Shown: positions 36,524 through 44,934, counted from the stretch's first letter. The stretch is DNA of 64,000 bases from Bordetella sp. FB-8 (GCF_000382185.1 NZ_KB907784.1:3240633-3304632), one strand, 5' to 3'. Numbers and translations: made by a program. The notes: generated by a model not told the origin, from the letters alone.

Positions 36524-37234
36524 TCAAGCGCGCGATGGGCGGCGCGCAAGCAGGCTGCGCGTGCGTTGCCTGAGCACGAGCGGGGGATGGAACGAGCGTT
36601 TGCCTATCTGTGCGGCAATCCAGGACAGCGCGTTGCTCAATATCAGGTATGAGACCAGCGTGAAGGTAAAAGTCTGCAAATAAAGCAGCGTGCGCGAGTT
36701 GATTACGGTAGCCGTGCCAGTCAGTTCAGGCAGCGCGATGCTCGACAGCAGCGAGGTGCCGAGTAGCAGCTGGATCAGGTTGTTGACGATAGCCGGATAC
36801 ACCGCGCGCGCGGCCTGCGGCAGCACGACGCTGATGAATATCTGCGAACGCTGCAGCCCCAAGATCGAGGCAGCTTCGAGCTGCCCCTTGGGTACTGCCT
36901 GAATGCCTGCCCGGAACACTTCGGACAGGTACGCGCCGACGTTCACGCCGAAGGCGATCACGCCGGCCGCATATGCGTCCATATGCAGTCCGAGCGACGG
37001 CAGTCCGAAGAACACGATGAAGATTTGCAGGAGGATGGGCGTATTGCGGATCAACTCGATGTAGCAGCGGGCTGCAATGCGCAAGGTGCGGATCCGCGAC
37101 GCACTTGCGAGCGCCGCGATCAGGCCAAGCACCAGCGCAAGGCAGAACGCAAGCAGCGTTACCTGCAGCGTCAGCCATCCGGCGCGGATGAAATCGGGCA
37201 GATATCCCCACAGCGTCAGCCACTGATAGCTCAT
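36524..37234 (-). CDS. Amino acid ABC transporter permease (first)
   Basis: A 236-aa HisQ/HisM-type permease with about five helices. The interaction loop is SEVFRAGIQAVPKGQLEAASILGLQ, and YIELIRNTPILLQIFIVFFG is the preceding signature. The family's paired arrangement with the second permease fits a heterodimeric channel. A basic tail (RQRTRSLLARRP) ends the protein. It starts 37 bp downstream of the substrate-binding protein gene. Confidence 0.93.
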   Translation of the reverse strand: MSYQWLTLWGYLPDFIRAGWLTLQVTLLAFCLALVLGLIAALASASRIRTLRIAARCYIELIRNTPILLQIFIVFFGLPSLGLHMDAYAAGVIAFGVNVGAYLSEVFRAGIQAVPKGQLEAASILGLQRSQIFISVVLPQAARAVYPAIVNNLIQLLLGTSLLSSIALPELTGTATVINSRTLLYLQTFTFTLVSYLILSNALSWIAAQIGKRSFHPPLVLRQRTRSLLARRPSRA

Positions 37235-37271
37235 AGATCCTCCGAGTTCCGTCGTGTATGCGGATGCGGCG

Positions 37272-38105
37272 TCAGAACTGCGGATTGAGCGGGAACTTCG
37301 GATCGGTACCGAACCACTTGTTGTACAGCTGCTTGTTCAGGCCCGACGCGTTGATGTTGAACAGGAATAGGTTCAGATAATTGAGCCAGATTTGATCGCC
37401 CTGTTTTACGCCGAATGCATTGTATTCAAGCGGAACCAGCGCATCGTCGGTCACCTTCAGCGACGGATCGAGTTTTGCCTGGTAGGCCAGGAAGTTGTTG
37501 TCCTCGATCATCGCGTCGGCCTGGCCCTGCTTGACCGCCAGGATGGCGGCCTGCGAGCTGTCGTATTCCTGGATCTTGACCGGGATACCCATAGAGCGCA
37601 CTTCGTCGCCGTTGGTCGAGCCCTTGACCGTGGCTATGGTTCGGTTGGCCATGTCCTTGGCCGAATGGATGCCGCTGCTCTTGCGCACGAGCATGGCTTC
37701 ACTGGCGACGACATAGGGCGAGGTGAACTCGATTTCCTTGGCGCGTTCGAGGTTGCGCGTGAAGTTGCAGAATACGACGTCGACCTTGCCGGTCTGCAGA
37801 TTGGGAATGCGGTTGGCGCTGGTCGTATCGACCATCTCGAGCTTGACTCCCATTTCCTTGGCGAGCTCCTTGGCCAGATCGACGTCGTAGCCGTCGGGCT
37901 TGCCGTTCTGGTCCATGAAGCCGAAAGGCGCGAACGAGAGGCAGTCGCCGACACGCAGCATGCCGCGTTGCAGAACCTTTTGCAACGTCGAGGAGGCCGA
38001 CGCATCCTGGGCGCGGGGCGCGGTCTTGGTGCAGCCGGCGATCGAAAGCAACCCTGCCATTGTGATGGCACAGGCGATTTTTGCGCTTGCTCTAACAAGT
38101 TTCAT
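37272..38105 (-). CDS. Polar amino acid ABC transporter substrate-binding lipoprotein
   Basis: A 277-aa periplasmic binding protein (family 3). The signal peptide ends in the lipobox LSIAGC (cysteine near residue 24), so it should be lipid-anchored. The binding domain has LRVGDCLSFAPFGFMDQNGK near residues 49-68, GYDVDLAKELAKEMGVKLEMVDT and ANRTIATVKGSTNGDEVRSM, and near the end WLNYLNLFLFNIN. FAPFGF-type and DVDLAKEL patterns match amino-acid binders; the exact ligand cannot be read. It heads the operon binding protein-permease-permease-ATPase-IclR. Confidence 0.93.
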   Translation of the reverse strand: MKLVRASAKIACAITMAGLLSIAGCTKTAPRAQDASASSTLQKVLQRGMLRVGDCLSFAPFGFMDQNGKPDGYDVDLAKELAKEMGVKLEMVDTTSANRIPNLQTGKVDVVFCNFTRNLERAKEIEFTSPYVVASEAMLVRKSSGIHSAKDMANRTIATVKGSTNGDEVRSMGIPVKIQEYDSSQAAILAVKQGQADAMIEDNNFLAYQAKLDPSLKVTDDALVPLEYNAFGVKQGDQIWLNYLNLFLFNINASGLNKQLYNKWFGTDPKFPLNPQF

Positions 38106-38177
38106 GACGGATGTTTCCTTGACTCTTGAATAAGGAAAGAACTAGGCGTCGATCCCGTGACGTGCTCGCGCCTTACT

Positions 38178-38217
38178 GTATCCGATATATCAGATTTATA
38201 TCTGGTATATCGGATAC
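38178..38217. promoter_or_regulatory. 40-bp operator palindrome before the ABC operon
   Basis: Two 17-nt arms (GTATCCGATATATCAGA; TCTGGTATATCGGATAC) face each other across the 6-nt spacer TTTATA with one mismatch. It lies 73 bp upstream of the binding-protein ATG. Length and symmetry suit a tetrameric regulator such as the IclR protein coded at the operon's end. Confidence 0.8.
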
Positions 38218-38284
38218 TTCAAGTATTTCATGGAAAAAATACCGAAACAATCGGGTTTACGCGAAGTTGTCGAAGTGGCAAGGC

Positions 38285-38318
38285 AAAAAAAACGCCCGTG
38301 TCTAAACGACAGCGGGCG
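38285..38318 (-). terminator. Rho-independent terminator after fpr
   Basis: On the minus strand a stem CGCCCGCTGTC/GACACGGGCG (one bulged base, loop GTTTA) is followed by eight T residues. It begins 34 bp after the fpr stop codon, on the side towards the ABC operon. Confidence 0.9.
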
Positions 38319-38351
38319 ATGGGACTTGGGAAAATAGGCCGACGCGAGGAT

Positions 38352-39128
38352 TTACTTCTCGGCGAAGGCGCGCTCGTATACGTAATCGCCGGGTTCGCCC
38401 ACGCCGGGCGAAACGTGGAAGCCGCGACTGTCCAGCATGGCGCGGATGTCGGACAGCATCTGCGGGCTACCGCAGATCATGGCACGGTCCACAGCCGGGT
38501 CCAGGGGCGGCAGGCCGATATCCTCGAAGAGTTTGCCGCTTTCGACCAGGGCCGTTATACGCCCTTGATTGCGGAACGGCTCGCGCGTGACGGTAGGGTA
38601 GTAAACGAGCTTGTCGCGCGCCATCTCACCGAAGAATTCATTCTCGGGCAGCTCGCGCTCGATGAAGTCGGCGTAGGCCAGCTCATTGGCATGGCGCACG
38701 CCGTGCAATAGCACGACTTTCTCGAAGCGCTCGTACACGCCCGGATCCTTGATGATGCTCAGGAACGGTGCCAGGCCCGTGCCGGTGGCAAACAGATACA
38801 GGTGCTTGCCCGGTTTGAGATCGTCGGCTACCAGGGTGCCCACGGGTTTCTTGCTGACGAGGATGGAGTCGCCCTCTTTCAGGTGCTGCAGACGCGACGT
38901 GAGCGGACCGTCCTGCACCTTGATGCTGAAGAACTCGAGGTTTTCCTCGTAATTGGCACTGGCGATGCTGTAGGCGCGCATCAGCGGCTTGCCCTCGACT
39001 TCCAGGCCTATCATGACGAAATGGCCGTTGTGAAAGCGCAGCGCGGTATCGCGGGTCGTGGTGAACGAGAAGAGCGTGTCGTTCCAGTGGCGTACGGAAA
39101 GTACGCGTTCGGTATTGAAGGCTGCCAT
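38352..39128 (-). CDS. fpr: Ferredoxin/flavodoxin-NADP reductase
   Basis: A 258-aa FAD enzyme exchanging electrons between NADPH and ferredoxin or flavodoxin, with roles in redox balance and oxidative-stress defence. FAD motif LMRAYSIASANYEENLEFF (R-x-Y-S) is at residues about 49-67, NADP motif LFATGTGLAPFLSIIKDPG near 110-128, and LHGVRHANELAYADF follows. MICGSPQMLSDIRAML near 219-234 and the C-terminal YVYERAFAEK are typical of the bacterial Fpr family. ATG at 39128 begins the family domain. A terminator follows it. Confidence 0.95.
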   Translation of the reverse strand: MAAFNTERVLSVRHWNDTLFSFTTTRDTALRFHNGHFVMIGLEVEGKPLMRAYSIASANYEENLEFFSIKVQDGPLTSRLQHLKEGDSILVSKKPVGTLVADDLKPGKHLYLFATGTGLAPFLSIIKDPGVYERFEKVVLLHGVRHANELAYADFIERELPENEFFGEMARDKLVYYPTVTREPFRNQGRITALVESGKLFEDIGLPPLDPAVDRAMICGSPQMLSDIRAMLDSRGFHVSPGVGEPGDYVYERAFAEK

Positions 39129-39303
39129 GTTCGAGAAGGAAAAAGTGCCGGGACGGCCAAATTGCAAGACATTGATACTGCGGCAATTTTACCGCAGGCA
39201 GTTGACTGTTTTTCTCAACTATTCGCTATACCCTTACATTGCGGAGTTATGAAGCATCGCCGATTAAGTACCTCTGGCAATAAGGTGGCCACCATGCACG
39301 CCT

Positions 39304-40203
39304 TCACTGCTTCTCGGGCAATGGGATGAATTCCGTCGTGTCGCCGGGCACCACCTGATCGAAGCGATTGCGGCGCCAGTCTTCACGGGCCTGTTCGATG
39401 CGCTCTTTCCGGCTGGAGACGAAGTTCCACCATACGAAACGCGGACCGTCCAGGGGCTCGCCGCCGAGCACGGCAAAGCGCGCTGGCCCGCCGGCCGCCG
39501 TGAGCGTGACCGGACGGCCAGGCGCGAAGCTGAGCAGGCGGCCCGATTCATGCGCTTGTCCTTCCACCCGGACCGTGCCTTCGACCAGATAGGCAGCGCG
39601 TTCGACGTGTTCGGCCGGCAGGTCCAGCGAAGCGCCGGCTTCAAGCTTGACGTCGCCGTAGAAAAGCGGCGACTGCGTACGCACCTGGGAAGTGCAGCCC
39701 AGGAGCGAGCCGGCCACCACGCGGACCCAGACGCCCTCGCCTTCGATCACGGGCTGCGCATCCAGGCCATAGTGGGAAAAACCAGGATCCATTTCTTCCC
39801 TGTCGCGCGGCAGCGCCACCCACATCTGCAGGCCGAAGACGCGTTGGTCGATGCGGCGGTCCTCGGGCGTGGACCGTTCAGAATGCACGATGCCCCGGCC
39901 GGCGGTCATCCAGTTGATCTCGCCAGGTTCGATGAGCTGGATACTGCCCACGCCGTCGCGGTGCATGATCGAGCCGTCGTAAAGATAGGTGACAGTCTCC
40001 AGGCCGATGTGCGGGTGCGGCCGCACATCGATGCCCGCGCCAGCGGGCAGCACTGCAGGCCCCATTTCGTCCAGGAAGACGAAGGGACCTACTGTGCGCT
40101 TCTGCATCGATGGCAGCGCGCGCCGCACTTCGAAGTTTCCGATATCGCTCGCGCGCGGGACCACGACGGTCTCAAGGGCACTTGCGGGACTAAATTCGGA
40201 CAT
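39304..40203 (-). CDS. Pirin family protein
   Basis: A 299-aa bicupin of the pirin family. The N-terminal cupin contains MGPAVLPAGAGIDVRPHPHIGLETVTYLYDG (ligand histidines in PHPHIG, about residues 62-67, plus MHRDG) and QLIEPGEINWMTAGRGIVHSERS (about 90-112). The C-terminal cupin has LDLPAEHVERAAYLVEGTVRVEG. Pirins bind Fe and some, like YhhW, have quercetinase activity; a physiological role here is unknown. The protein ends FIPLPEKQ, a usual pirin finish. One of two pirins in the window. Confidence 0.9.
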   Translation of the reverse strand: MSEFSPASALETVVVPRASDIGNFEVRRALPSMQKRTVGPFVFLDEMGPAVLPAGAGIDVRPHPHIGLETVTYLYDGSIMHRDGVGSIQLIEPGEINWMTAGRGIVHSERSTPEDRRIDQRVFGLQMWVALPRDREEMDPGFSHYGLDAQPVIEGEGVWVRVVAGSLLGCTSQVRTQSPLFYGDVKLEAGASLDLPAEHVERAAYLVEGTVRVEGQAHESGRLLSFAPGRPVTLTAAGGPARFAVLGGEPLDGPRFVWWNFVSSRKERIEQAREDWRRNRFDQVVPGDTTEFIPLPEKQ

Positions 40204-40335
40204 GGCGCGCTCCAGAGTGGGTCAAGGACGGCCGATTATCGCCGAATGCCCGCGTGCAGCGGCCATGCACTCCTCGGTGGGTGGGGCGGTCCTGGAGTAT
40301 CGAGTCCCCGGCGACCGCCGATCCCTCAAAGCCGT

Positions 40336-40352
40336 CTTAACTTTGTCTTAAG
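40336..40352 (+). promoter_or_regulatory. PmrA/QseB-type direct repeat before the lipid operon
   Basis: CTTAAC-TTTGT-CTTAAG: two six-base half-sites separated by five bases, the layout of PmrA/BasR and QseB boxes. A -10-like GATAAT lies at 40379-40384, 26 bp after the repeat, about where these regulators bind relative to -10. It precedes the metallophosphatase operon; a candidate regulator is the response regulator at 47284. Confidence 0.6.
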
Positions 40353-40410
40353 TTTCGACGGCCTATCCTTTCGGGGCGGATAATGAATAAATCGCACAGG
40401 ACGTCACGCT

Positions 40411-41463
40411 TTGAATACGGGAGATTTCGACCATGACACCAGCTCTTTGCGCAATCGGCCAGGTAAAGAAAAGTTGACAGACAGGATGCAGGCATGCAGC
40501 GCCGCAGTGCGCGAGTTGGGCGGGATAGACGTGCTTTTCGAATCCCTCGGCAGCACCCATACGCGATCCCTGAACGAAGCGCAGACGGAACCCCCGCATC
40601 GAGAGCGGCCAGCGCATAGCAAGCAGCCCGCCTCCCTGGCCAGCCAGCCGACGCGCGTTCGCGCCTTGTTCCTGTCAGACCTGCATCTGGGCACGCGAGG
40701 TTGCCAAGCCGAACTGCTCCTGGAATTTCTGCGGCAGCACGATGCGGACACAATATTTCTGATTGGTGACATCGTCGAAGGCCGGCGTCTCAAGTCGCGG
40801 CGCCGATGGGCCGAAAGACACCGCGCGGTTATGGCCGAATTGTTCGCAAAAGTGCATGGCGGCACCCGAATCGTCTACGTACCCGGCAATCACGACCAAC
40901 TGCTGCGCCAATATGCCGGCCTGCATCTGGGCGGTATCGAGATCGCCTTGAACGCGATCCATGAAACGCTGGACGGGCGGCGTTTTCTCGTCACGCATGG
41001 CGATCAGTTCGACGTAGTGCTGCATCGTATGCCTTGGCTGGCCTGCGCCGGCCATACCGCCTACCATGGGTTGCTCGCCCTGAACGCCGGCCTCAACATG
41101 ATCCGACGCCGCATCGGACTGGGCCATTGGTCGCTGTCGGCCTGGGCCAAGTACCGGGTCAAACGCGTCGTCAACTACATCAGCCATTTCGAGGACAGCC
41201 TGGTTGCCCAGGCGCAGCAATACGGCGCGCACGGCATCGTATGCGGCCACATTCATCATCCATCGGACCATCTTCTCGGAGAAATCCGCTATCTGAACAC
41301 CGGCGATTGGGTAGAATCCTGCTCGGGCATCGTCGAACACGAAGACGGTCGCTTCGAGCTTTTGTGCTGGCACGGCCAAACCGGCGCGCGCCAGCGCCGC
41401 TCGGGCTGGCGCCGCTTTGGCCGCGCTGCGGCCAAAGCGCAGGACTGGCCGACGGAGGTATGA
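40411..41463 (+). CDS. PlcP/LpxH-like calcineurin-type metallophosphatase
   Basis: A 350-aa predicted phosphoesterase. From residue about 83 on it shows the binuclear-metal motifs: LFLSDLHLGTRGCQAELLL (D-x-H), DTIFLIGDIVEGR (G-D-x-V), RIVYVPGNHDQLL (G-N-H-D), RFLVTHGDQFDVV and GIVCGHIHHPSDHLLGE (G-H-x-H). The SDLHLGTRGCQAELL opening and overall layout match the PlcP group, which removes headgroups from phospholipids in phosphate-limited bacteria, as well as the related LpxH. Start taken as TTG at 40411 with AGGA nine bases upstream; the first 80 residues are not conserved. First gene of a four-gene operon with DedA and two glycosyltransferases. Confidence 0.85.
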   Translation: MNTGDFDHDTSSLRNRPGKEKLTDRMQACSAAVRELGGIDVLFESLGSTHTRSLNEAQTEPPHRERPAHSKQPASLASQPTRVRALFLSDLHLGTRGCQAELLLEFLRQHDADTIFLIGDIVEGRRLKSRRRWAERHRAVMAELFAKVHGGTRIVYVPGNHDQLLRQYAGLHLGGIEIALNAIHETLDGRRFLVTHGDQFDVVLHRMPWLACAGHTAYHGLLALNAGLNMIRRRIGLGHWSLSAWAKYRVKRVVNYISHFEDSLVAQAQQYGAHGIVCGHIHHPSDHLLGEIRYLNTGDWVESCSGIVEHEDGRFELLCWHGQTGARQRRSGWRRFGRAAAKAQDWPTEV

Positions 41464-41466
41464 ACG

Positions 41467-42051
41467 ATGTCATCGCTCGACTGGATTTCCTCAAGCATCG
41501 CCAGCTACGGCTACGTGGCCCTGTTTGCCGCCGCCGTGCTCGAGGGGCCGATCGCGACGGTTATCGGCGCCTTTCTCGCTTCGCAGGGACTGCTGGACCT
41601 GAGCGGTGTCTACGCGACCGTCGTGCTCGGCGATCTGGCCGGGGATTTGCTTTATTACTACGCCGGCCGGTTCGGCAGTATGCCTGGACGGCGTTGGGGC
41701 AGCGTACTTAGCGCTCGCCGCCAGCGGCATCTGAAGACCGTGCAGGCGCATCTGAGCCGGCATGCCGGCAAAACACTGTTGTTTGGCAAGCTCACGCACG
41801 CGGCTGGTTTCCTGGTGCTGCTCGCGGCCGGCGCGGCGCAGATACCGCTGCCCCGTTTTCTCGGCTACAACCTGCTGGGGACGCTTCTCAAGTCGGCAGC
41901 CTTCGTTCTGCTCGGTTACTTCGCTGGCGCGGCCTACCACCGCATCGATACTTACCTGTGGCTCGCGTCCTGCGGGGTAATCGCGCTGATCGGCATTGCC
42001 GCGGGCGTTGTGCTGCGCCGCCGCTACACGCCCGATCTGTCGGAGACCTGA
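41467..42051 (+). CDS. DedA family membrane protein
   Basis: A 194-aa DedA/VTT-type membrane protein. Hydrophobic segments: about residues 8-35 (YVALFAAAVLEGPIATVIGAFLA), 40-58, 115-140 and 165-185. E-G-P-I in the first helix and GRFGS (residues 70-74), before a charged loop, are family features. Homologues flip undecaprenyl phosphate, phosphatidylethanolamine or other lipids across the membrane and affect polymyxin susceptibility. It starts 3 nt after the phosphatase gene and 4 nt before the GT4 gene. Confidence 0.87.
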   Translation: MSSLDWISSSIASYGYVALFAAAVLEGPIATVIGAFLASQGLLDLSGVYATVVLGDLAGDLLYYYAGRFGSMPGRRWGSVLSARRQRHLKTVQAHLSRHAGKTLLFGKLTHAAGFLVLLAAGAAQIPLPRFLGYNLLGTLLKSAAFVLLGYFAGAAYHRIDTYLWLASCGVIALIGIAAGVVLRRRYTPDLSET

Positions 42052-42055
42052 GCCA

Positions 42056-43276
42056 ATGCGCATCGCCTTCTTCACCGACAGCTTCTACCCCGAACTCGGC
42101 GGCATACAGGACTCCATCCTGCTGACGGCCCGCGCACTCGGGGAGCGAGGCCATGACATCGTGATCTATGCGCCGAGCGCCTCGCCGCGCGACTACCGCC
42201 TCGCGGGTCTGCCCGTCGAGGAGATCGATCTGGGCGAACGGGTCCGGGTGCGGCGCCTGTTTTCCGTGCCGGTACCGAGTTCGACCGGCCAGTCGCGACT
42301 GTTGCTGCCTACCGGCCAGCGCTGGCGCGGGCTCGCACGCTGGCAGCCCGACGTGCTGCATACCCATACTTTCCTCGGCGCAGGCTGGGAAGCGCTTGCC
42401 GCCGTCCGGCACCTGCGGGTACCGCTCGTGGGTACCAACCACTGGGCAATCGGCGAATTCAGCATGTACGCACCGATAGCCGCGCGGCAGTTTGCGCGCT
42501 ACAGCGTCAAGGCTGCGACGGCATACTACAACCGCTGCGCGCTCGTCACGGGTCCGTCGCGCTCGGTGCTCGATGAAATGCTCGCATCCGGGTTGCGCAA
42601 GCCCGCGCAAGTGGTATCTAACCCGATCGATACCGTGCTTTTTCGGCCGGGTGCGGCCGGCGAGCGGCAGGCGCTCAAGCGCTGCCTCGGATTTTCCGAT
42701 TCGACCATTCTTTATGCGGGCCGGCTCGCGGTCGAGAAGAACATCGACGTGCTCGTGCGGGCACTTGCGATCGTTGCCCGGGACGTACCCGATGCGATGC
42801 TCGCCCTGGCCGGGCACGGCACCGCCCGCTCCCGGCTGGAGCAACTTGCGGCCGAACTCGGTATCGGCCATCGGGTAAAGTTTTTGGGCACGCTCGATAA
42901 ACCGGCGCTGGCGCAGGCCTATCGTGCAGCGGACGTTTTCGCGATCGCCAGCACGTCCGAGACGCAGAGCATGGTGTTGCTGCAGGCGATGAGCTCGGGG
43001 TTGCCCGCCGTCGGGGCGCGCTGGCGCGCCTTGCCCGAATACATTGCCGACGACGCGGGGTTGCTGGCCGAACCCGGCGATGCCGACCAGTTTGCCGCGC
43101 ACCTGCTGTCGCTCCTGCGCGAGCCGGCGATGCGCGCGCGTATGGGTGAATGCGCCTGGGCGAAAACCCGCCGCTTCGGTCTGGCCGAGACGGTCACCGC
43201 ATGGGAACGGATCTACGCGGCGGCGGGTGCCGCACACGGAATCGAACAACACAACGAGCTAGGAGCGTTTGGATGA
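42056..43276 (+). CDS. Glycosyltransferase family 4 protein
   Basis: A 406-aa GT-B fold glycosyltransferase. N-terminal: MRIAFFTDSFYPELGGIQDS at 1-20. The acceptor side includes PDVLHTHTFLGAGWEAL. The donor domain carries LYAGRLAVEKNIDVLVRAL around 220-238 and the E-x7-E type motif STSETQSMVLLQAMSSGLP around 302-320. Many GT4 members close to this type glycosylate diacylglycerol or phosphatidylinositol. ATG at 42056 lies 4 nt after the DedA stop. Last 4 nt overlap the GT2 start. Sugar and acceptor are unknown. Confidence 0.9.
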   Translation: MRIAFFTDSFYPELGGIQDSILLTARALGERGHDIVIYAPSASPRDYRLAGLPVEEIDLGERVRVRRLFSVPVPSSTGQSRLLLPTGQRWRGLARWQPDVLHTHTFLGAGWEALAAVRHLRVPLVGTNHWAIGEFSMYAPIAARQFARYSVKAATAYYNRCALVTGPSRSVLDEMLASGLRKPAQVVSNPIDTVLFRPGAAGERQALKRCLGFSDSTILYAGRLAVEKNIDVLVRALAIVARDVPDAMLALAGHGTARSRLEQLAAELGIGHRVKFLGTLDKPALAQAYRAADVFAIASTSETQSMVLLQAMSSGLPAVGARWRALPEYIADDAGLLAEPGDADQFAAHLLSLLREPAMRARMGECAWAKTRRFGLAETVTAWERIYAAAGAAHGIEQHNELGAFG

Positions 43277-43998
43277 AGTTGAGCGTCGTCATTCCCGCCT
43301 ACAACGAAGAAGACTATTTGCATGCCTGTCTCGAATCGGTCTCGGCCGAGCTGCAAGCGAATGCGGCCCGCGGCGCCTTCGAGATCGTCGTCGTCGACAA
43401 TGCGAGTACCGATGGCACGGCGCAGGTCGCTTCGGCCTTTCCCCTGGTGCGGGTGGTGGCCGAACCACGCAAAGGGTTGACGCATGCCCGCCAATGCGGC
43501 CTGGAGGCGGCTCGCGGAGAAATCCTGGCCTATGTGGATGCCGATACGCGCATGCCGCCGGGCTGGGTCGCACGCGTGCTCGATACCTACGAACGCGATG
43601 CCGACGTCGTGTGCGTGAGCGGACCTTATGTCTATGACGAGCTGTCGCGGGCCAAGCGCGCTTTCGTACAGCTTTACTGGCGGCTGCTGGCCATGCCCAT
43701 GTACCGCTTCACGCACTACATGGCGGTCGGCGGAAATTTCGCCGCGAGCAAGGCTGCGCTCCTGCGCATAGGCGGATTCGATACAACGATCTCGTTTTAC
43801 GGCGAGGACACGAACATCGCCCGTCGTCTGGCGCAGGAGGGCAAGGTGGTTTTCGACTTGCGGCTTGTGATGCGTACATCGGCGCGGCGCTTGCAAGACG
43901 AAGGGTTCGCCACGACCGCAGTGCGCTACGCGCTGAACTTCGGATCGGAAGTTCTCCTGAAGCGGCCCCTAACCCGCCAATACCGCGATATCCGCTAA
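43273..43998 (+). CDS. Glycosyltransferase family 2 protein
   Basis: A 241-aa GT-A enzyme. MKLSVVIPAYNEEDYLHACL starts it, followed by IVVVDNASTDGT, the DxD motif in ILAYVDADTRMPPGW (about 82-96), and AVGGNFAASKAALLRIGGFDTTISFYGEDTNIARRL near 155-190, containing the ED-type catalytic acid. No membrane helix of the flippase or synthase kind is obvious, so it probably acts at the inner face. AGGAG 8 nt upstream and an ATGA overlap with the GT4 gene couple them. Confidence 0.9.
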   Translation: MKLSVVIPAYNEEDYLHACLESVSAELQANAARGAFEIVVVDNASTDGTAQVASAFPLVRVVAEPRKGLTHARQCGLEAARGEILAYVDADTRMPPGWVARVLDTYERDADVVCVSGPYVYDELSRAKRAFVQLYWRLLAMPMYRFTHYMAVGGNFAASKAALLRIGGFDTTISFYGEDTNIARRLAQEGKVVFDLRLVMRTSARRLQDEGFATTAVRYALNFGSEVLLKRPLTRQYRDIR

Positions 43999-44029
43999 AG
44001 ACGCGGCGCGCGGGCAGACCCGGGCATTC

Positions 44030-44059
44030 GCCGGGCGCATCGATGTCGATGTGCCCGGC
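44030..44059. terminator. Hairpin between convergent GT2 and pirin genes
   Basis: GCCGGGCGCATCGA pairs with TCGATGTGCCCGGC across a two-base loop, with one G/T mismatch. It has no T-run, so it may act as a bidirectional stop with or without Rho. Confidence 0.6.
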
Positions 44060-44069
44060 GCAATACCGG

Positions 44070-44780
44070 TCAACGATCGTTTGACGGCAGCTCGAACACC
44101 AGGACTTCGGCGTTCGCGCCTTCTTCCAGTACCACCTTGGCCTCTTCGCTCAAGGCCAGGGCGTCGCCCTCGCCCAGCTTCTGGCCGTTGACCGTAAGAT
44201 TGCCGCGGGCTAGGTGGACCCAGGCACTGCGGCCAGCGGCCAGCGGCAGCGTGGCCGACTCAGCTCCGTCGAACAGGCCGGCGTACAGGCGCGCATCCTG
44301 GTGTATGACCATGGAGCCGTCGGCGCCGTCGGGGGAGACCAGTTGGCAGAGCCGTCCGCGCTTTTGCGCGTCGGAGAATTTCTTCTCCTCGTACTCGGGC
44401 GCGATGCCGCTCACATCAGGTTCGATCCAGATTTGCAGCATATGCGTCGGCTTGTCGGTTCGCGGATTGAATTCCGAGTGCAGAACGCCGCTGCCGGCGC
44501 TCATGCGCTGGACATTTCCCGGTTCGATGGTCGAGCCGCTGCCCATGCTGTCCTTGTGGGCGATGGCGCCGTCGAGCACATAGGTGATGATCTCCATGTC
44601 CCGATGCCCGTGCGTGCCAAAACCGCGCCCCGCCGCGATGCGGTCGTCGTTGATGACACGCAGCGGACCGAATCCCATGTGATTGGCATCGAAGTAATTG
44701 GCGAAGGAAAAGGTGTGATAGCTGTCGAGCCAGCCGTGGTTGGCGTGGCCGCGATGATGGGCTGGGCGTGGGGTAAGCAT
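44070..44780 (-). CDS. Pirin family protein (YhhW-like)
   Basis: A 236-aa bicupin pirin, similar in layout to E. coli YhhW. HHRGHANHGWLDSYHTFSFANYF begins it (residues 7-29), RGFGTHGHRDMEIITYVLDG near 55-75 carries metal-ligand histidines, and NVQRMSAGSGVLHSEFNP follows. The second cupin contains LAAGRSAWVHLARGNLTVNG. YhhW degrades quercetin in vitro. A ribosome site (GAGGAA) precedes ATG 44780; a longer frame to 44816 is possible. Divergent LysR and the 25-nt palindrome at 44910-44934 suggest local control. Confidence 0.9.
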   Translation of the reverse strand: MLTPRPAHHRGHANHGWLDSYHTFSFANYFDANHMGFGPLRVINDDRIAAGRGFGTHGHRDMEIITYVLDGAIAHKDSMGSGSTIEPGNVQRMSAGSGVLHSEFNPRTDKPTHMLQIWIEPDVSGIAPEYEEKKFSDAQKRGRLCQLVSPDGADGSMVIHQDARLYAGLFDGAESATLPLAAGRSAWVHLARGNLTVNGQKLGEGDALALSEEAKVVLEEGANAEVLVFELPSNDR

Positions 44781-44909
44781 GGCAGTTTCCTCAGTGGTCG
44801 GTGAATGGCCTTGCATGAGAGGGTTGCGCTCGCTTTCTCTCGCAATTCAGGCCTGATGTGATGCATTATGCGCATGCGCGGCGGCCTTGATGGCGAACCA
44901 TCTTGATGA

Positions 44910-44934
44910 GATCATTCAAATTATTTGAATGATC
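44910..44934. promoter_or_regulatory. Perfect 25-nt operator palindrome
   Basis: GATCATTCAAAT-T-ATTTGAATGATC, arms of 12 bp with no mismatch, lies between the divergent pirin and LysR genes (about 130 bp from the pirin start and 38 bp from the LysR ATG). It contains the T-N11-A layout expected of LysR-type boxes. Confidence 0.85.
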
